Of a DNA stretch of 64,000 nt, positions 38,026 to 47,480 are shown in pieces; within the stretch, counting starts at the first letter, position 1; every line of letters begins with the position of its first letter. The notes beneath the pieces are model-generated. The model was given only the letters and a program-made list of their open reading frames with translations, was not told the DNA's origin and did no database searches. The position numbers and the translations under genes are program-made. Source of the DNA: Gammaproteobacteria bacterium (lineage in GTDB: Bacteria > Pseudomonadota > Gammaproteobacteria > Pseudomonadales > Halieaceae); the NCBI GenBank assembly GCA_030427085.1, contig JAUHXH010000005.1, positions 186,001 through 250,000 on the forward strand, in the 5' to 3' direction.

Positions 38026-38799
38026 ATGCCACTGTCTCACCCGATAAGAACAACACTGGCCGGCTTTCTCGGCCTGCTTTTGATTCTGGGCACGCTGCCG
38101 ACCTCAGCCGCCGACAAAACTACAATCTTCCTGGCGGGCGATTCCACTATGGCGTCGAAACGTCCGGAAAAACGTCCGGAAACCGGCTGGGGCGAAGCCT
38201 TGCAGCAACACTTTGATGCCGACGAGGTCGTGGTGGACAACCACGCCATGAACGGCCGCAGCACCCGCACCTTTATCGAGGAAGGCCGCTGGCAGGCCAT
38301 TCTGGATGCAATGAAACCGGGCGACTTTGTGTTCATCCAGTTCGGCCACAATGATGGCAGCGAGCACAAGGTGGATCGCTACACACCGCCGGAGCAGTAC
38401 GAAGCCAACCTGCGGCGCTTTGTTACTGAGGTGCGCGAGGGCAAAGGTACGCCGGTGCTGATGACGCCGGTGATGCGCAGGCGCTACGACGAGCGCGGCA
38501 GTTTTTACGACACCCACGGGCCCTACCCCGGCCTGGTGCGTGACGTTGCCCGCGACTTGCAGGTGACTCTGTTGGATATGCACCGGGATAGCGGTGCCCT
38601 GCTTTTGGCGCTGGGGCCGGAGGCATCGACTCGTCTGTTTCTGATTCTGGCGCCGGGAGAAAGTGACAATTATCCCGAGGGGCTGGACGACAACACCCAC
38701 TTCTCACCCGAGGGCGCTGCGGTGATGGCGGCGCTGGTCGTTGAGGCCTTGCGTGAATCCGATCTTGAGTTGGCCGACGACCTCGCTGAGCTCGATTGA
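38026..38799 (+). CDS. Rhamnogalacturonan acetylesterase (SGNH, CE12-like)
   Basis: A 257-residue exported SGNH hydrolase (signal peptide ending near TSAA-DK). Block I is GDSTM with the nucleophile Ser, block II includes NGRSTRTF, block III GHND, and block V DNTHFSPEGA holds the catalytic Asp/His. This set is typical of CE12 esterases that remove acetyl groups from rhamnogalacturonan and pectin, opening the backbone to lyases. A GAGGG ribosome site precedes the ATG. It lies in its own operon, convergent with the pectinesterase gene, and is controlled by the operator at 37939. Confidence 0.9.
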   Translation: MPLSHPIRTTLAGFLGLLLILGTLPTSAADKTTIFLAGDSTMASKRPEKRPETGWGEALQQHFDADEVVVDNHAMNGRSTRTFIEEGRWQAILDAMKPGDFVFIQFGHNDGSEHKVDRYTPPEQYEANLRRFVTEVREGKGTPVLMTPVMRRRYDERGSFYDTHGPYPGLVRDVARDLQVTLLDMHRDSGALLLALGPEASTRLFLILAPGESDNYPEGLDDNTHFSPEGAAVMAALVVEALRESDLELADDLAELD

Positions 38800-38802
38800 T
38801 AA

Positions 38803-40821
38803 CTAGCCCTTGTCGGCCTGTTTCACCCTTTGCAAGAAATGGGTGATGTGGGACACGGCCTGATCCAGCCACAGATCGAACAGCCAGAAGGTGTGGGGGG
38901 TGTCGTCGATCGTAATCACCGCGCTGTCGATCTGGCGCCGGGACAATTCCGCTACGAAAGCATCCCGACCGGAATGGAAACGGGGTTGAGCGCTGTTGAT
39001 AAAAAGCGTCGGCGGCGTGTGGTCATCCAGATGGCTTAACGGCGACGCCAGGGCCCATTGCTGCGGTCGGTCAGCGTAACGGCCACCCACCCAGAGCCCG
39101 AAGGCGGATGCCTTGTCGGGTCGGTCTTCGAACTGGCGTGTGTGCTCCGACATCATATCCACTACACCATCCATATTGACCAGTGCCCAGGCGGCTGCCT
39201 CACCCGGTTGTTGCTCTGGAGGTGTTAGCGCCGGGACCTGCGAAGAGGTCGCCACCAGGCTCGCCAGCTGCGCGCCCGCCGACGTACCCAGCACGGCAAT
39301 ACGATTCGGGTCGACACCATAGCGGTGAGCCTGCATTCGCAACCAGGAAATGGCACGCTTTACATCAAACACTGCCGCCGGGAACAGGGCTTCGCGGGAC
39401 AGACGATAATCCACTGTCATCACGACCACACCCTGCGCCGCCAGCCGTAAGGCCATGGGCGCTAAAAACTCGCGACTACCACTTCGCCATCCACCGCCAT
39501 GGACCAAAATTAACGCCGGTCGGTTCTGCGCGGGCACACCGTCCGGCAAATACAGATCTGCGGAAAGGGTCAGGCCCTCGCTCCCCCAATAGTCCACTGT
39601 GTGCGTGGCTACGGCTGCACCCTTCAGGGTGTCAGCCAGCCGCAGTTGGGGCCATTGTTTGCGATGTTTTGCCAATTCGCGCTCAGGCAGGTAGGCGCCG
39701 GCTTCCGTCAGTGGCGGCAAGGGAATGCCGGGCGTCCAATCGCCCAACACTTGCTGGGCAATGTGTTGGTCAAGGTCCTTGTTGGTCAGCGTTCTTCGCG
39801 CATCGCTACTGTGCGCACCGGGACCGGTGGATGAAAACTCATAGAAACGGGCATCACCGGGCTGAAACGCTATCCGGGTGCCGTCTTTCGCCCACCCCGA
39901 CATGGAATGCCAGCCCTGCTCGCCGATGTGCCCATCCATCCAGGTGTTGGCAAAGAGCACCGCGCCAATGGCATCCGGGTCGGCGTAGCGACCGTCGGAA
40001 AATTGCGTGGTTGGATGCCAGGGGCGACCGAGGCTGGTGCTGTTATCCGGCACGCCCTGCTCGCGTGTTACGCGGCTGTTGAGAAATACAAAGCCGTGGG
40101 GGTTGGCAATATCCGTGCTTGCCGCCGTCAGGTAACCCAGAGGCTGGTGCTCGCCCGGACGCCGGCGCATGCGAATTTCCGAATCGAGAAACAAGGCGAT
40201 GCCGGCGCCAAAAATAAAATCGACCGTTCCCGTTACCAGCGAATCATGAATGAGACTGCGCCCCGCCAACAGGAACAGAGTGTCCTGATAGCCGTGGAGT
40301 GCAACACGTTCCAGCACCATGCGATCGGCGCCGTGATCGGCCATAAGAGCCACTGCCTGGGAATGCCGGATTCGCGCAGGATCGTCCTTGGCGCGCGCGT
40401 CATTGGCCAGATAGTCAAAGCGATTTTCGATGCTCAAGTCACGCGCCTGAAAATCCGGCGCACGTACGATCACCGTGGCGGACTCCCAGGTTGTCCACGT
40501 ATCGGCACGATCGGGTTTGGCCTGCCCGGCGTAGGCATCAAAATGAAGTTTGCTGTGCTCAGTACCCGCACCGATCAATTGTATCGACGGCTGGTCGATA
40601 ACGAGCTTTTCACGGTATTCACCGGGGGGGAGGTAGATGCGCCAGGGGCGTTGTGCGTTTTCGGCCGCAGCCTCCAGCGCAGACTGAATCGATGGGTAGA
40701 AGCGACTGTCCTCGCCCAACCCCACACAGGCCTCGTAATCACAGGTAATATCGGCACGCGCAACACAGCTCGCAATTGCCAGGCCCAGTAGTAGCCACGC
40801 CGTCGCGGGTCGCTTAGCCAT
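38803..40821 (-). CDS. Pectin methylesterase (CE8) fused to an alpha/beta-hydrolase esterase
   Basis: Start taken at ATG 40821 (signal peptide MAKRPATAWLLLGLAIASCVARA); the product is 672 residues. The N-terminal half is a CE8 beta-helix with GYQDTLF, GTVDFIFG and LGRPWHP, the catalytic and substrate-binding blocks that remove methyl esters from homogalacturonan. From about residue 400 an alpha/beta hydrolase follows: HGGGWRSGSRE oxyanion hole, nucleophile elbow GTSAGAQ, and a final His in DDTPHTFWLFD. The second domain probably removes acetyl or feruloyl groups. Fusion would coordinate two de-esterifications on one chain. It lies 11 bp after the uxaA stop, in one operon. Confidence 0.92.
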   Translation of the reverse strand: MAKRPATAWLLLGLAIASCVARADITCDYEACVGLGEDSRFYPSIQSALEAAAENAQRPWRIYLPPGEYREKLVIDQPSIQLIGAGTEHSKLHFDAYAGQAKPDRADTWTTWESATVIVRAPDFQARDLSIENRFDYLANDARAKDDPARIRHSQAVALMADHGADRMVLERVALHGYQDTLFLLAGRSLIHDSLVTGTVDFIFGAGIALFLDSEIRMRRRPGEHQPLGYLTAASTDIANPHGFVFLNSRVTREQGVPDNSTSLGRPWHPTTQFSDGRYADPDAIGAVLFANTWMDGHIGEQGWHSMSGWAKDGTRIAFQPGDARFYEFSSTGPGAHSSDARRTLTNKDLDQHIAQQVLGDWTPGIPLPPLTEAGAYLPERELAKHRKQWPQLRLADTLKGAAVATHTVDYWGSEGLTLSADLYLPDGVPAQNRPALILVHGGGWRSGSREFLAPMALRLAAQGVVVMTVDYRLSREALFPAAVFDVKRAISWLRMQAHRYGVDPNRIAVLGTSAGAQLASLVATSSQVPALTPPEQQPGEAAAWALVNMDGVVDMMSEHTRQFEDRPDKASAFGLWVGGRYADRPQQWALASPLSHLDDHTPPTLFINSAQPRFHSGRDAFVAELSRRQIDSAVITIDDTPHTFWLFDLWLDQAVSHITHFLQRVKQADKG

Positions 40822-40832
40822 GCGAACGTCGC

Positions 40833-42356
40833 TTAAACGGTGGCACCAATTTTCCAGGGATTGAACTCGCAATCGCCATAACCAAGAGTTTCGCTGGCGG
40901 TGCGCTCACCGGAAGCAACCGCCAGCACACGGTCAAATATTTCTTCGCCTTTGCTGGCTACATCGCTTTCGCCGTTGAGGATGTTGCCGCAGTTGATGTC
41001 CATATCTTCGCGCATGCGCTCAAACAATCTTTCATTGCTAGCGAGCTTCAAACAGGGCACCGGCTTGAACCCGAAAGCTGAACCGCGTCCTGTGGTAAAG
41101 CATACTACATTGGCACCCGATGCCACCTGGCCTGTAACAGACACCGGGTCGTAGCCCGGGCTGTCCATAAAGGCGAGGCCTTTTTCGCGCAGGGGTTCGC
41201 CATACCGATACACACCGGTCAGCGCGGTACTGCCACTTTTAGCCTGCGCGCCGAGGGATTTTTCCAAAATGGTGGTCAGCCCGCCCGCCTTGTTACCGGG
41301 GGAGGGATTGGTGTCCAGTTCAACACCATTAATTCGGGTGTACTCTTCCCACCAGCGAATGCGCTCCAGCAATGCTTCAGCCACGTCGGAAGAAGTAGCA
41401 CGCTGCGTCAGCAGATGCTCCGCGCCGTAGATTTCCGGTGTTTCAGAATAAATAACCGACCCACCCTGGCGCACTAGCAAATCACCCGCTGCTCCCAGCG
41501 CCGGATTGGCGGTAAGGCCGGAGAAAGCATCGGAGCCGCCGCACTGTACCGCCAAAGTCAGTTCGCTGGCGGGAATGGGCTCGCGCTGGTAACTGTTGGC
41601 GCGCTCAAACATTTCCTCGAGCACTGCCAGCCCTCGCTCTACCGAGGCGCGCGTACCACCACTATCCTGAATGGTGAAAGCGCGGAAGGCCTCCCCATCA
41701 CTCAGGCCACATTCTTCCAGTACGCGCTGCAATTGCATGGTTTCGCAACCCAGGCCCACCAGCAAAACGCCGGCGAAATTCGGGTGGCGCGCAAAGCCTT
41801 CCAGCGTGCGACGCAGGGTCAGGTAGCCCTCGTCATCGCCGCGCATACCGCAACCGGAGCTATGACCCAGTGCGACGATCCCGTCGATACCTGGCCACTG
41901 CCCGCTGGCGAGCAATGCCTCACCTCGAGTGGCAATACCGCGCGCCACAGTGGCCGAACAATTAACCGACGTAATAATCCCGAGATAATTGCGGGTACCC
42001 GCCGCACCAGAGCTGCGTCGATAACCCATGAATTGCTTGCGCTCGGTGTCGGGCACAAATTCAGTGGGCGTGTAACGACTGCAAAAGGCGTAATCTTTTT
42101 CCGCTGCACCCATACGGCAGTTGTGAACATGCACGTGATCACCGGGCTGAATGTCACAATCGGCAAACCCGATGAGCTGGCCGTACTTGCGAATTTCCGC
42201 ACCCTCCGCGATCGGTACCAGCGCCATTTTGTGCATGGCGGGAATGGCCTGTCGGGACTCAATGGAGGCGCTGCCGGCGCTGACGATCACCCCCGCGGGA
42301 ATGTCGTTCACCGCGATGGCGACATTGTCGCTCGCGGTAATCTGGATGACTCTCAT
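40833..42356 (-). CDS. uxaA: Altronate dehydratase
   Basis: Start taken at ATG 42356 (MRVIQITASDNVAIAVND); the product is 507 residues, close to the usual size. It converts D-altronate to 2-keto-3-deoxygluconate (KDG), the third step of galacturonate breakdown. The N-terminal SAF-type part (VNDIPAGVIV, CDIQPGDHVHVHNC) and the main UxaA domain (GTRNYLGIITSVNCSATVARG, HSSGCGMRGDDEGY, VQCGGSDAFSGLTANPALG) are present. First gene of a two-gene unit with the pectinesterase fusion; its start is divergent from uxaC. Confidence 0.95.
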   Translation of the reverse strand: MRVIQITASDNVAIAVNDIPAGVIVSAGSASIESRQAIPAMHKMALVPIAEGAEIRKYGQLIGFADCDIQPGDHVHVHNCRMGAAEKDYAFCSRYTPTEFVPDTERKQFMGYRRSSGAAGTRNYLGIITSVNCSATVARGIATRGEALLASGQWPGIDGIVALGHSSGCGMRGDDEGYLTLRRTLEGFARHPNFAGVLLVGLGCETMQLQRVLEECGLSDGEAFRAFTIQDSGGTRASVERGLAVLEEMFERANSYQREPIPASELTLAVQCGGSDAFSGLTANPALGAAGDLLVRQGGSVIYSETPEIYGAEHLLTQRATSSDVAEALLERIRWWEEYTRINGVELDTNPSPGNKAGGLTTILEKSLGAQAKSGSTALTGVYRYGEPLREKGLAFMDSPGYDPVSVTGQVASGANVVCFTTGRGSAFGFKPVPCLKLASNERLFERMREDMDINCGNILNGESDVASKGEEIFDRVLAVASGERTASETLGYGDCEFNPWKIGATV

Positions 42357-42460
42357 ACTGTTTTCTCTATGTGCTTTGGCACATTTTTCCACCACCGGAT
42401 AACCGCCGGTTTTCCTGGTCTAACAGTGTAGACGGGCAGGCGCGAGCGGGCTTCCGGTAC

Positions 42461-42502
42461 TTGCTATGCCACTTACGATACATTACTATGCCACCGGTAG
42501 CA
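42461..42502 (+). promoter_or_regulatory. Promoter and LacI-type operator of uxaC
   Basis: -35 TTGCTA (42461-42466), 17-bp spacer, -10 TACTAT (42484-42489), and operator TGCCACCGGTAGCA (42489-42502) overlapping the last T of the -10. The operator ends 28 bp before the uxaC ATG. The divergent uxaA start lies about 130 bp away and may share control. Confidence 0.78.
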
Positions 42503-42530
42503 ATAAATTAGCTCTGGAAGGCTTCTTCGC

Positions 42531-43946
42531 ATGTCAAAAGCTCTGCAATTACATCCTGATCGCCTGTTTCCGGCCGATCCGGGAACTCGCTCCGTGGCCC
42601 GCGCGCTGTACCAAAGTGTCAAAGATTTGCCAATTATCAGCCCCCATGGGCACACCGATCCGGAATGGTTTGCCAGTAATGCAGCCTTCGCCAATGCATC
42701 GGAATTATTTATCACGCCCGATCACTATGTGTTCCGCATGTTCTACAGTCAGGGCATCAGCATGGAGTCTCTGGGTGTACCCACTGCGGACGGTGCAACG
42801 GTAGAAACCGACGGCCGAAAAATATGGCGCCTGTTCAGCGAAAATTATCACTTGCTGCGCGCCACACCCTCTCGCATGTGGCTGGACAGCGTATTCTCTG
42901 AAGTCTTCGGCATGGAGCAACGTCTGGACGCCAGCACTGCTGATCTGTACTACGACAGCATCAATGAAAAACTGGCCACCGATGCCTTCAAACCGCGCGC
43001 ACTATTCGAACGTTTCAACATTGAATTGCTCGCTACCACTGAGTCGCCCCTGGACGATCTGGCGCACCACCAAACCATCCTCGACAGCGGCTGGCAGGGC
43101 CGGGTAATTACCACCTATCGCCCCGACAATGTTGTTGACCCCGACTACGAAGGCTTTGCCGACAACCTGGCGCAGTTCGCTGAACTAACCGGCGAAGACA
43201 CCTCTACCTGGGCGGGCTACCTCGCCGCACACCGTGTGCGTCGCGCTTTCTTCAAGGATATGGGCGCCACTGCAACCGACCACGGGCACCCCAGCGCTAC
43301 CACGGCGAACCTTTCCACGGCCGAGTGCGAAGCGCTGTACGAACGCGTTCGACACGGTGGTGCCAGCAGTGAAGACGCGGAACTGTTCCGCGGCCAGATG
43401 CTCACCGAAATGGCAGGCATGAGCCTGGATGACAATCTGGTGATGCAAATTCATCCGGGATCCTTCCGCAATCACAACGACCGCGTATTCCACCGCTTCG
43501 GCCGCGACAAGGGCGCCGACATTCCCTCGCAAACGGAATACGTACGCGCGCTCAAACCCCTACTGGATCGCTATGGCAACGAGCCCTCGCTGGAAATTAT
43601 TCTGTTTACGCTGGACGAAACCAGTTACAGCCGCGAACTGGCACCGCTGGCGGGCCACTACCCGGTATTGCGCCTCGGTCCGCCCTGGTGGTTCCACGAC
43701 AGCCCGGAAGGCATGCGCCGCTTCCGTCAGCAAGCTACAGAAACCGCCGGACTGTACAACACCGCCGGTTTCAATGACGACACCCGCGCCTTCCTGTCCA
43801 TTCCCGCACGCCACGATGTTGCGCGCCGAATGGACTGTACTTTCCTCGCGGAACTGGTGGCCGACCATCGACTGGAAGAAGACGAAGCCGCCGAGTTGGC
43901 AATGGACCTGGCCTACAACCTGGCCAAACAAGCCTACCGCCTGTAA
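42531..43946 (+). CDS. uxaC: Glucuronate/galacturonate isomerase
   Basis: A 471-residue uronate isomerase of the amidohydrolase superfamily. It converts galacturonate to tagaturonate (and glucuronate to fructuronate), the entry step of the pathway. Family blocks seen: PIISPHGHTDPEWFA (metal-binding HGH), the ATTESPLDDLAHHQ segment, RPDNVVDPDYEGF, MSLDDNLVMQIHPGSFRNHN and LRLGPPWWFHDSPEGMRRFR. The length matches the family. A GGAAGG ribosome site precedes the ATG. It is followed closely by a small VOC-family gene. Confidence 0.97.
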   Translation: MSKALQLHPDRLFPADPGTRSVARALYQSVKDLPIISPHGHTDPEWFASNAAFANASELFITPDHYVFRMFYSQGISMESLGVPTADGATVETDGRKIWRLFSENYHLLRATPSRMWLDSVFSEVFGMEQRLDASTADLYYDSINEKLATDAFKPRALFERFNIELLATTESPLDDLAHHQTILDSGWQGRVITTYRPDNVVDPDYEGFADNLAQFAELTGEDTSTWAGYLAAHRVRRAFFKDMGATATDHGHPSATTANLSTAECEALYERVRHGGASSEDAELFRGQMLTEMAGMSLDDNLVMQIHPGSFRNHNDRVFHRFGRDKGADIPSQTEYVRALKPLLDRYGNEPSLEIILFTLDETSYSRELAPLAGHYPVLRLGPPWWFHDSPEGMRRFRQQATETAGLYNTAGFNDDTRAFLSIPARHDVARRMDCTFLAELVADHRLEEDEAAELAMDLAYNLAKQAYRL

Positions 43947-43957
43947 GCGAGCAAACG

Positions 43958-44332
43958 ATGAAAATTGAGCACATCGCCTTTAACGTTGCCGAGCCTCAGG
44001 CGCTGGTTAGCTGGTACTGCGAGCATCTGGGTATGACCATCGCCCGCAGCCTGGGCGATGCGGCGCAAACACATTTTCTTGCTGATTCAAGCGGTGAGAT
44101 GATGGTGGAGATTTACAATAATCCACCGGACGATGTGCCCGATTATCATCGTATGCACCCTCTGCAATTGCACCTTGCCTTTGTCTCCACCGACCCTCAG
44201 GGGGACCTCAAGCGCCTGGAAGCTGCAGGCGCCACGCTGGTGGATGATTTGCATCTACCGGACGGTTCCAACCTGGTGATGATGAAAGATCCCTGGGGCT
44301 TTTCACTGCAACTGTGCTGCCGCGCCAGCTGA
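43958..44332 (+). CDS. VOC-superfamily (glyoxalase-like) protein
   Basis: A 124-residue vicinal-oxygen-chelate protein: IEHIAFNVAEPQALVSWYCEHLG at the start, YHRMHPLQLHLAFVSTD in the middle, and MMKDPWGFSLQLC at the end, with metal-ligand candidates His4 and the late Gln. It follows uxaC after 11 bp and is probably co-transcribed. A role in pectin breakdown, perhaps on a uronate-derived ketone or aldehyde, is suggested only by position. The last 30 bp overlap the 3' end of the convergent pectate lyase gene. Confidence 0.85.
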   Translation: MKIEHIAFNVAEPQALVSWYCEHLGMTIARSLGDAAQTHFLADSSGEMMVEIYNNPPDDVPDYHRMHPLQLHLAFVSTDPQGDLKRLEAAGATLVDDLHLPDGSNLVMMKDPWGFSLQLCCRAS

Positions 44333-45976
44333 ATCCAGAAACCGCAGCAAGCGCGTCATGTTGGCAACATAGACGTCGGTAGCGATCACTTCCTGCGCCA
44401 CCTCACCGACGAAGGGCGAGGTGTCACTGCGATCACCCACCCAGGTGCGCTGGAAATTACCAACGGCCGGCTCCAGCGGAATAGCGGTACCGGGAGGGTT
44501 AGTGCTGCGTTTGCGCAGAGTCGGCCAATAACCCCTGGCGTTAAGTTCGCCCACCAGCGTCGCGGCCTGCTCTTGCGTTAACGGCTCGCCGCTCAATGCA
44601 CGTTCAGTACCATCAATGCCACCCAGCGTTTGGCGGGAAATATACAGGCGCGGAATAGCGAGTAGTTCCTCCACCGCCAGGCGCTGATCGAAATCGGCCT
44701 CCGGTTTGAATGCCAGTGCCTGCTCGTACAGGGCACGTAAGCGCGACACGTCAATCCGACCGGTTGAGGGGTAATGAATCACCGTCTCCCCCGGCACATA
44801 CTGCGTGTAGTACTCACCGTTGTGGGCATTGGATCCTCGACGGTACAGGTACAGGGGCTTGTTGGTACCGAGCTCAATAATTCGTGGATGCGTCCTGCCG
44901 TCCACCACTGATTCAGGCGGCAGAGCGAGTTCGTCAAGCCAGCGCAGGGTATCCGGAATGGGTTCAAGAAAGCGCTGATCCCCGGTTATCCGATAAAACA
45001 CTGTTAACACAAACACGTTGGTGGCCGACATCGACGACGACAGCGACGCGGGCTCATAGCTGCGCCCGGCGGCGGGCTTGCCATTACTATCGTACTGTAA
45101 AGCCCAGCCTGGCTGCGCTGGCCCCTGCCACAAGTCCAGCAGGGTCTGCATGCCACGCAACGCGGCATCGCGTAATTCCGGCTTATCCATTAGCTGATAG
45201 GCAGCTAACAGCACCCGAATGTTCAGCAGGGTCACGCCGTCGTTAAAGGTCACATAGTCCGCGTAGGGAATGGGGCTGTTAGTAACGGGCGGATAACGTT
45301 GGGGCCAACCACCATTGGGGTACTGGCTGTCGAGAATAAACTGGATTGCCCGGTCGAGCGCCTGCTGGTGGCGCGGCTTGGCACCCGACGCCGCCAACCG
45401 AAGAAAAAACACCGTGGCTTCATAGGTGCCGGCGTCGTCAAAGGTGGCGTTGCCCAGGTAGTGTTGAAACTCCTCCAGCCGCCAGGCATTGGAGCCAACG
45501 CGCTCATACCATTCCCGCTCCGAGGCAGCTCCGGCCAGATCGTGCAGGTAGTTCCAGCCACCACTGGCGTGCTGGGCCTTGATCAGCACATCGGCCACGC
45601 GTTGCGCGGCGTCCAGATAGTAAGGATCCTGGGTAACGGTCCACGCGTCCAACAGTAGATGGCCCACAGTCGCGGTACCGGGTGGCTGGATCCAGATACT
45701 GGTGGCGTTGGCTTCCAACTCGCCCCAACGGCGACTGAAATCGGGCAGTGTGTACCAGACAAAGCCGCCTTCCAGGCTCACCTCGTCCATCATAAACTTC
45801 GTCGCCCGCAGCATGGCAGTACGTATCTGCGCGTTAAGTTCTTCGCTGGGATCAGCAGGGGACGAGGCGGTACCTTGGGGCACCACCAACAGGCTAAAAA
45901 CGAGAGTGAAAATAAGGAGCAGCCAGTACGAGGGGGAGCGCTGTAATACAGATTCAGGTGAGGGAAGAAATTCCAC
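44303..45976 (-). CDS. Pectate lyase, PL10 family
   Basis: A secreted pectate lyase that cleaves polygalacturonate by beta-elimination. Start set at GTG 45976, where a signal peptide begins (SYWLLLIFTLVFSLLVVPQGTAS); GTG 46006 is an alternative that overlaps the uxaB stop. PL10 markers are ASGGWNYLHDLAG, DAGTYEATVFFLRL, SQYPNGGWPQRYP, and YADYVTFNDGVTLLNIRVLLAAYQL, in an alpha/alpha-toroid layout. The C-terminal part holds DGRTHPRIIELG and RRGSNAHNGEYY. Last gene of the uronate operon; its product would feed KduI/KduD. Confidence 0.93.
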   Translation of the reverse strand: MEFLPSPESVLQRSPSYWLLLIFTLVFSLLVVPQGTASSPADPSEELNAQIRTAMLRATKFMMDEVSLEGGFVWYTLPDFSRRWGELEANATSIWIQPPGTATVGHLLLDAWTVTQDPYYLDAAQRVADVLIKAQHASGGWNYLHDLAGAASEREWYERVGSNAWRLEEFQHYLGNATFDDAGTYEATVFFLRLAASGAKPRHQQALDRAIQFILDSQYPNGGWPQRYPPVTNSPIPYADYVTFNDGVTLLNIRVLLAAYQLMDKPELRDAALRGMQTLLDLWQGPAQPGWALQYDSNGKPAAGRSYEPASLSSSMSATNVFVLTVFYRITGDQRFLEPIPDTLRWLDELALPPESVVDGRTHPRIIELGTNKPLYLYRRGSNAHNGEYYTQYVPGETVIHYPSTGRIDVSRLRALYEQALAFKPEADFDQRLAVEELLAIPRLYISRQTLGGIDGTERALSGEPLTQEQAATLVGELNARGYWPTLRKRSTNPPGTAIPLEPAVGNFQRTWVGDRSDTSPFVGEVAQEVIATDVYVANMTRLLRFLDSAGAAAQLQ

Positions 45977-46010
45977 CGGACAACTCAGGTGACTTCGCTT
46001 CCCCACCAAC

Positions 46011-47480
46011 TCAGTCTCGCTCTGGAGGGTCCAGCAAACTACCCAGCGCCTGCGCCGGGTCCGCTTCCAGGGCAGCAACGCTGTCGCACAGGGCTTCCGA
46101 CAAGCCTGGCTGCGCAGACAAATCCTGCCCCCACAGCTCTTCCTGACTCAACAGCGCACGAATGGCAGTCGCGTTATCTTCCGCTTCCGACCAACACCGC
46201 TGAATCAACGCAATGATCGCCGGATCATCCTGCACGGGTAAGTCCTGGCCGCGCCAGGGGCCGCGGTAAAACAACAACAGCGCAGCAAGCGACGCCACGA
46301 TGAGGTCTGGCCAACTTCCCCGGGAGGCGTGATAGTCCAGCAGCGTTGGCAACAATCGCGCGCGCCACTTCGACACTGCATTGAGCGCAATGTTTTCCCA
46401 ACGATGCTCAAGATAAGGATTCTGGAAGCGCTCAAGAATGGAGGCAGCGTACTGTCGATTTTCCTCCGCACTGCCAGCCAAGGTACTGCAAACCTCACAA
46501 TAGATCAGCGATTGCAGAAAGCGCCCCAGCAGCGGATGTTGCGTCGCCTCGTAGACCGTCGGCACGCCCAGCATCAGGCTCAGCGCAAAGGTAGCGGTGT
46601 GCGAGCCATTCAGGATGCGCACCTTGCGTTCCCGGTAGGGATCGAGGTCGTCAACAAACTGTACATCCAGCCCCGCCTGCTCAAAGGGAAGCTGCTTCCG
46701 TACATGTTCAGGCGCCTCGATCACCCAGGCGTAAAACGCTTCCGCTTCCACCACCAGGTGTTCCTCACCACTGCCATCACCAGCGACGTGGCGGGAACTC
46801 GACCCCGGCACGATGCGATCGACCAGGGTGTTACAGAAATCTACGTTCTGCTCTAACCAGGCATCAAAGCCAGCGGGATATTCCCAGTCGGCGGCGTGGC
46901 GCTGAACCAGTTCGGCCAGGCGGCTGGCATTGTGCTCGATGAGTTCGCAGCACAGAATCGAGAGCGAACCCCCATCACCCTCGCCCGCCAATGCGATATA
47001 GCGCTCATACAACAGCGCGGTCAGCAACGCGGGAAAGGTTTGTGGCATCGACTCGCTGGGTGCGGCCTGCTCGCGATACACAATGCCCGCCTCGGTGGTA
47101 TTGGAAACCACAAAGCGCAGTGTGGGCGAAACCATCAGCTCGCGCGTGTCACTGTACGCTTCGAAAGGATTGATTGCTCGGCGCAGGCAATCAACCGTGT
47201 CCAGTTGATCGACCAGTTCGCCGTCACGCAGCCCCTGCAACTGCACGTAAAAGCGCCCGTCGTGACGATTGAGCGGTGCCAGTTGAGCGCTGTTGCCGGG
47301 CCGGGCTTTCAACGCAACAACGCCGCCATCAAAGCCGGTATTGCGATTCAATTGCTCAAACAACCAGTCAACAAAGCCGAGCAAAAATACGCCGGTCCCA
47401 AACTGCAGGATCGTTTCCGGTGGTCTGGCGCCTGTTTCGCCACCCACTCCCGGCAGCGCGGCACCCAGGGCTTCGCTCAT
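46011..47480 (-). CDS. uxaB: Tagaturonate reductase (altronate oxidoreductase)
   Basis: A 489-residue mannitol-dehydrogenase-family enzyme that reduces tagaturonate to altronate with NADH, the step between UxaC and UxaA. The nucleotide-binding start is ILQFGTGVFLLGFVDWLF, the middle has RFVVSNTTEAGI, NVDFCNTLVDRIVPG and the catalytic KVRILNGSHTATFAL block. Its ATG overlaps the kduD stop (ATGA), showing translational coupling. The length is typical for UxaB. Confidence 0.96.
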   Translation of the reverse strand: MSEALGAALPGVGGETGARPPETILQFGTGVFLLGFVDWLFEQLNRNTGFDGGVVALKARPGNSAQLAPLNRHDGRFYVQLQGLRDGELVDQLDTVDCLRRAINPFEAYSDTRELMVSPTLRFVVSNTTEAGIVYREQAAPSESMPQTFPALLTALLYERYIALAGEGDGGSLSILCCELIEHNASRLAELVQRHAADWEYPAGFDAWLEQNVDFCNTLVDRIVPGSSSRHVAGDGSGEEHLVVEAEAFYAWVIEAPEHVRKQLPFEQAGLDVQFVDDLDPYRERKVRILNGSHTATFALSLMLGVPTVYEATQHPLLGRFLQSLIYCEVCSTLAGSAEENRQYAASILERFQNPYLEHRWENIALNAVSKWRARLLPTLLDYHASRGSWPDLIVASLAALLLFYRGPWRGQDLPVQDDPAIIALIQRCWSEAEDNATAIRALLSQEELWGQDLSAQPGLSEALCDSVAALEADPAQALGSLLDPPERD

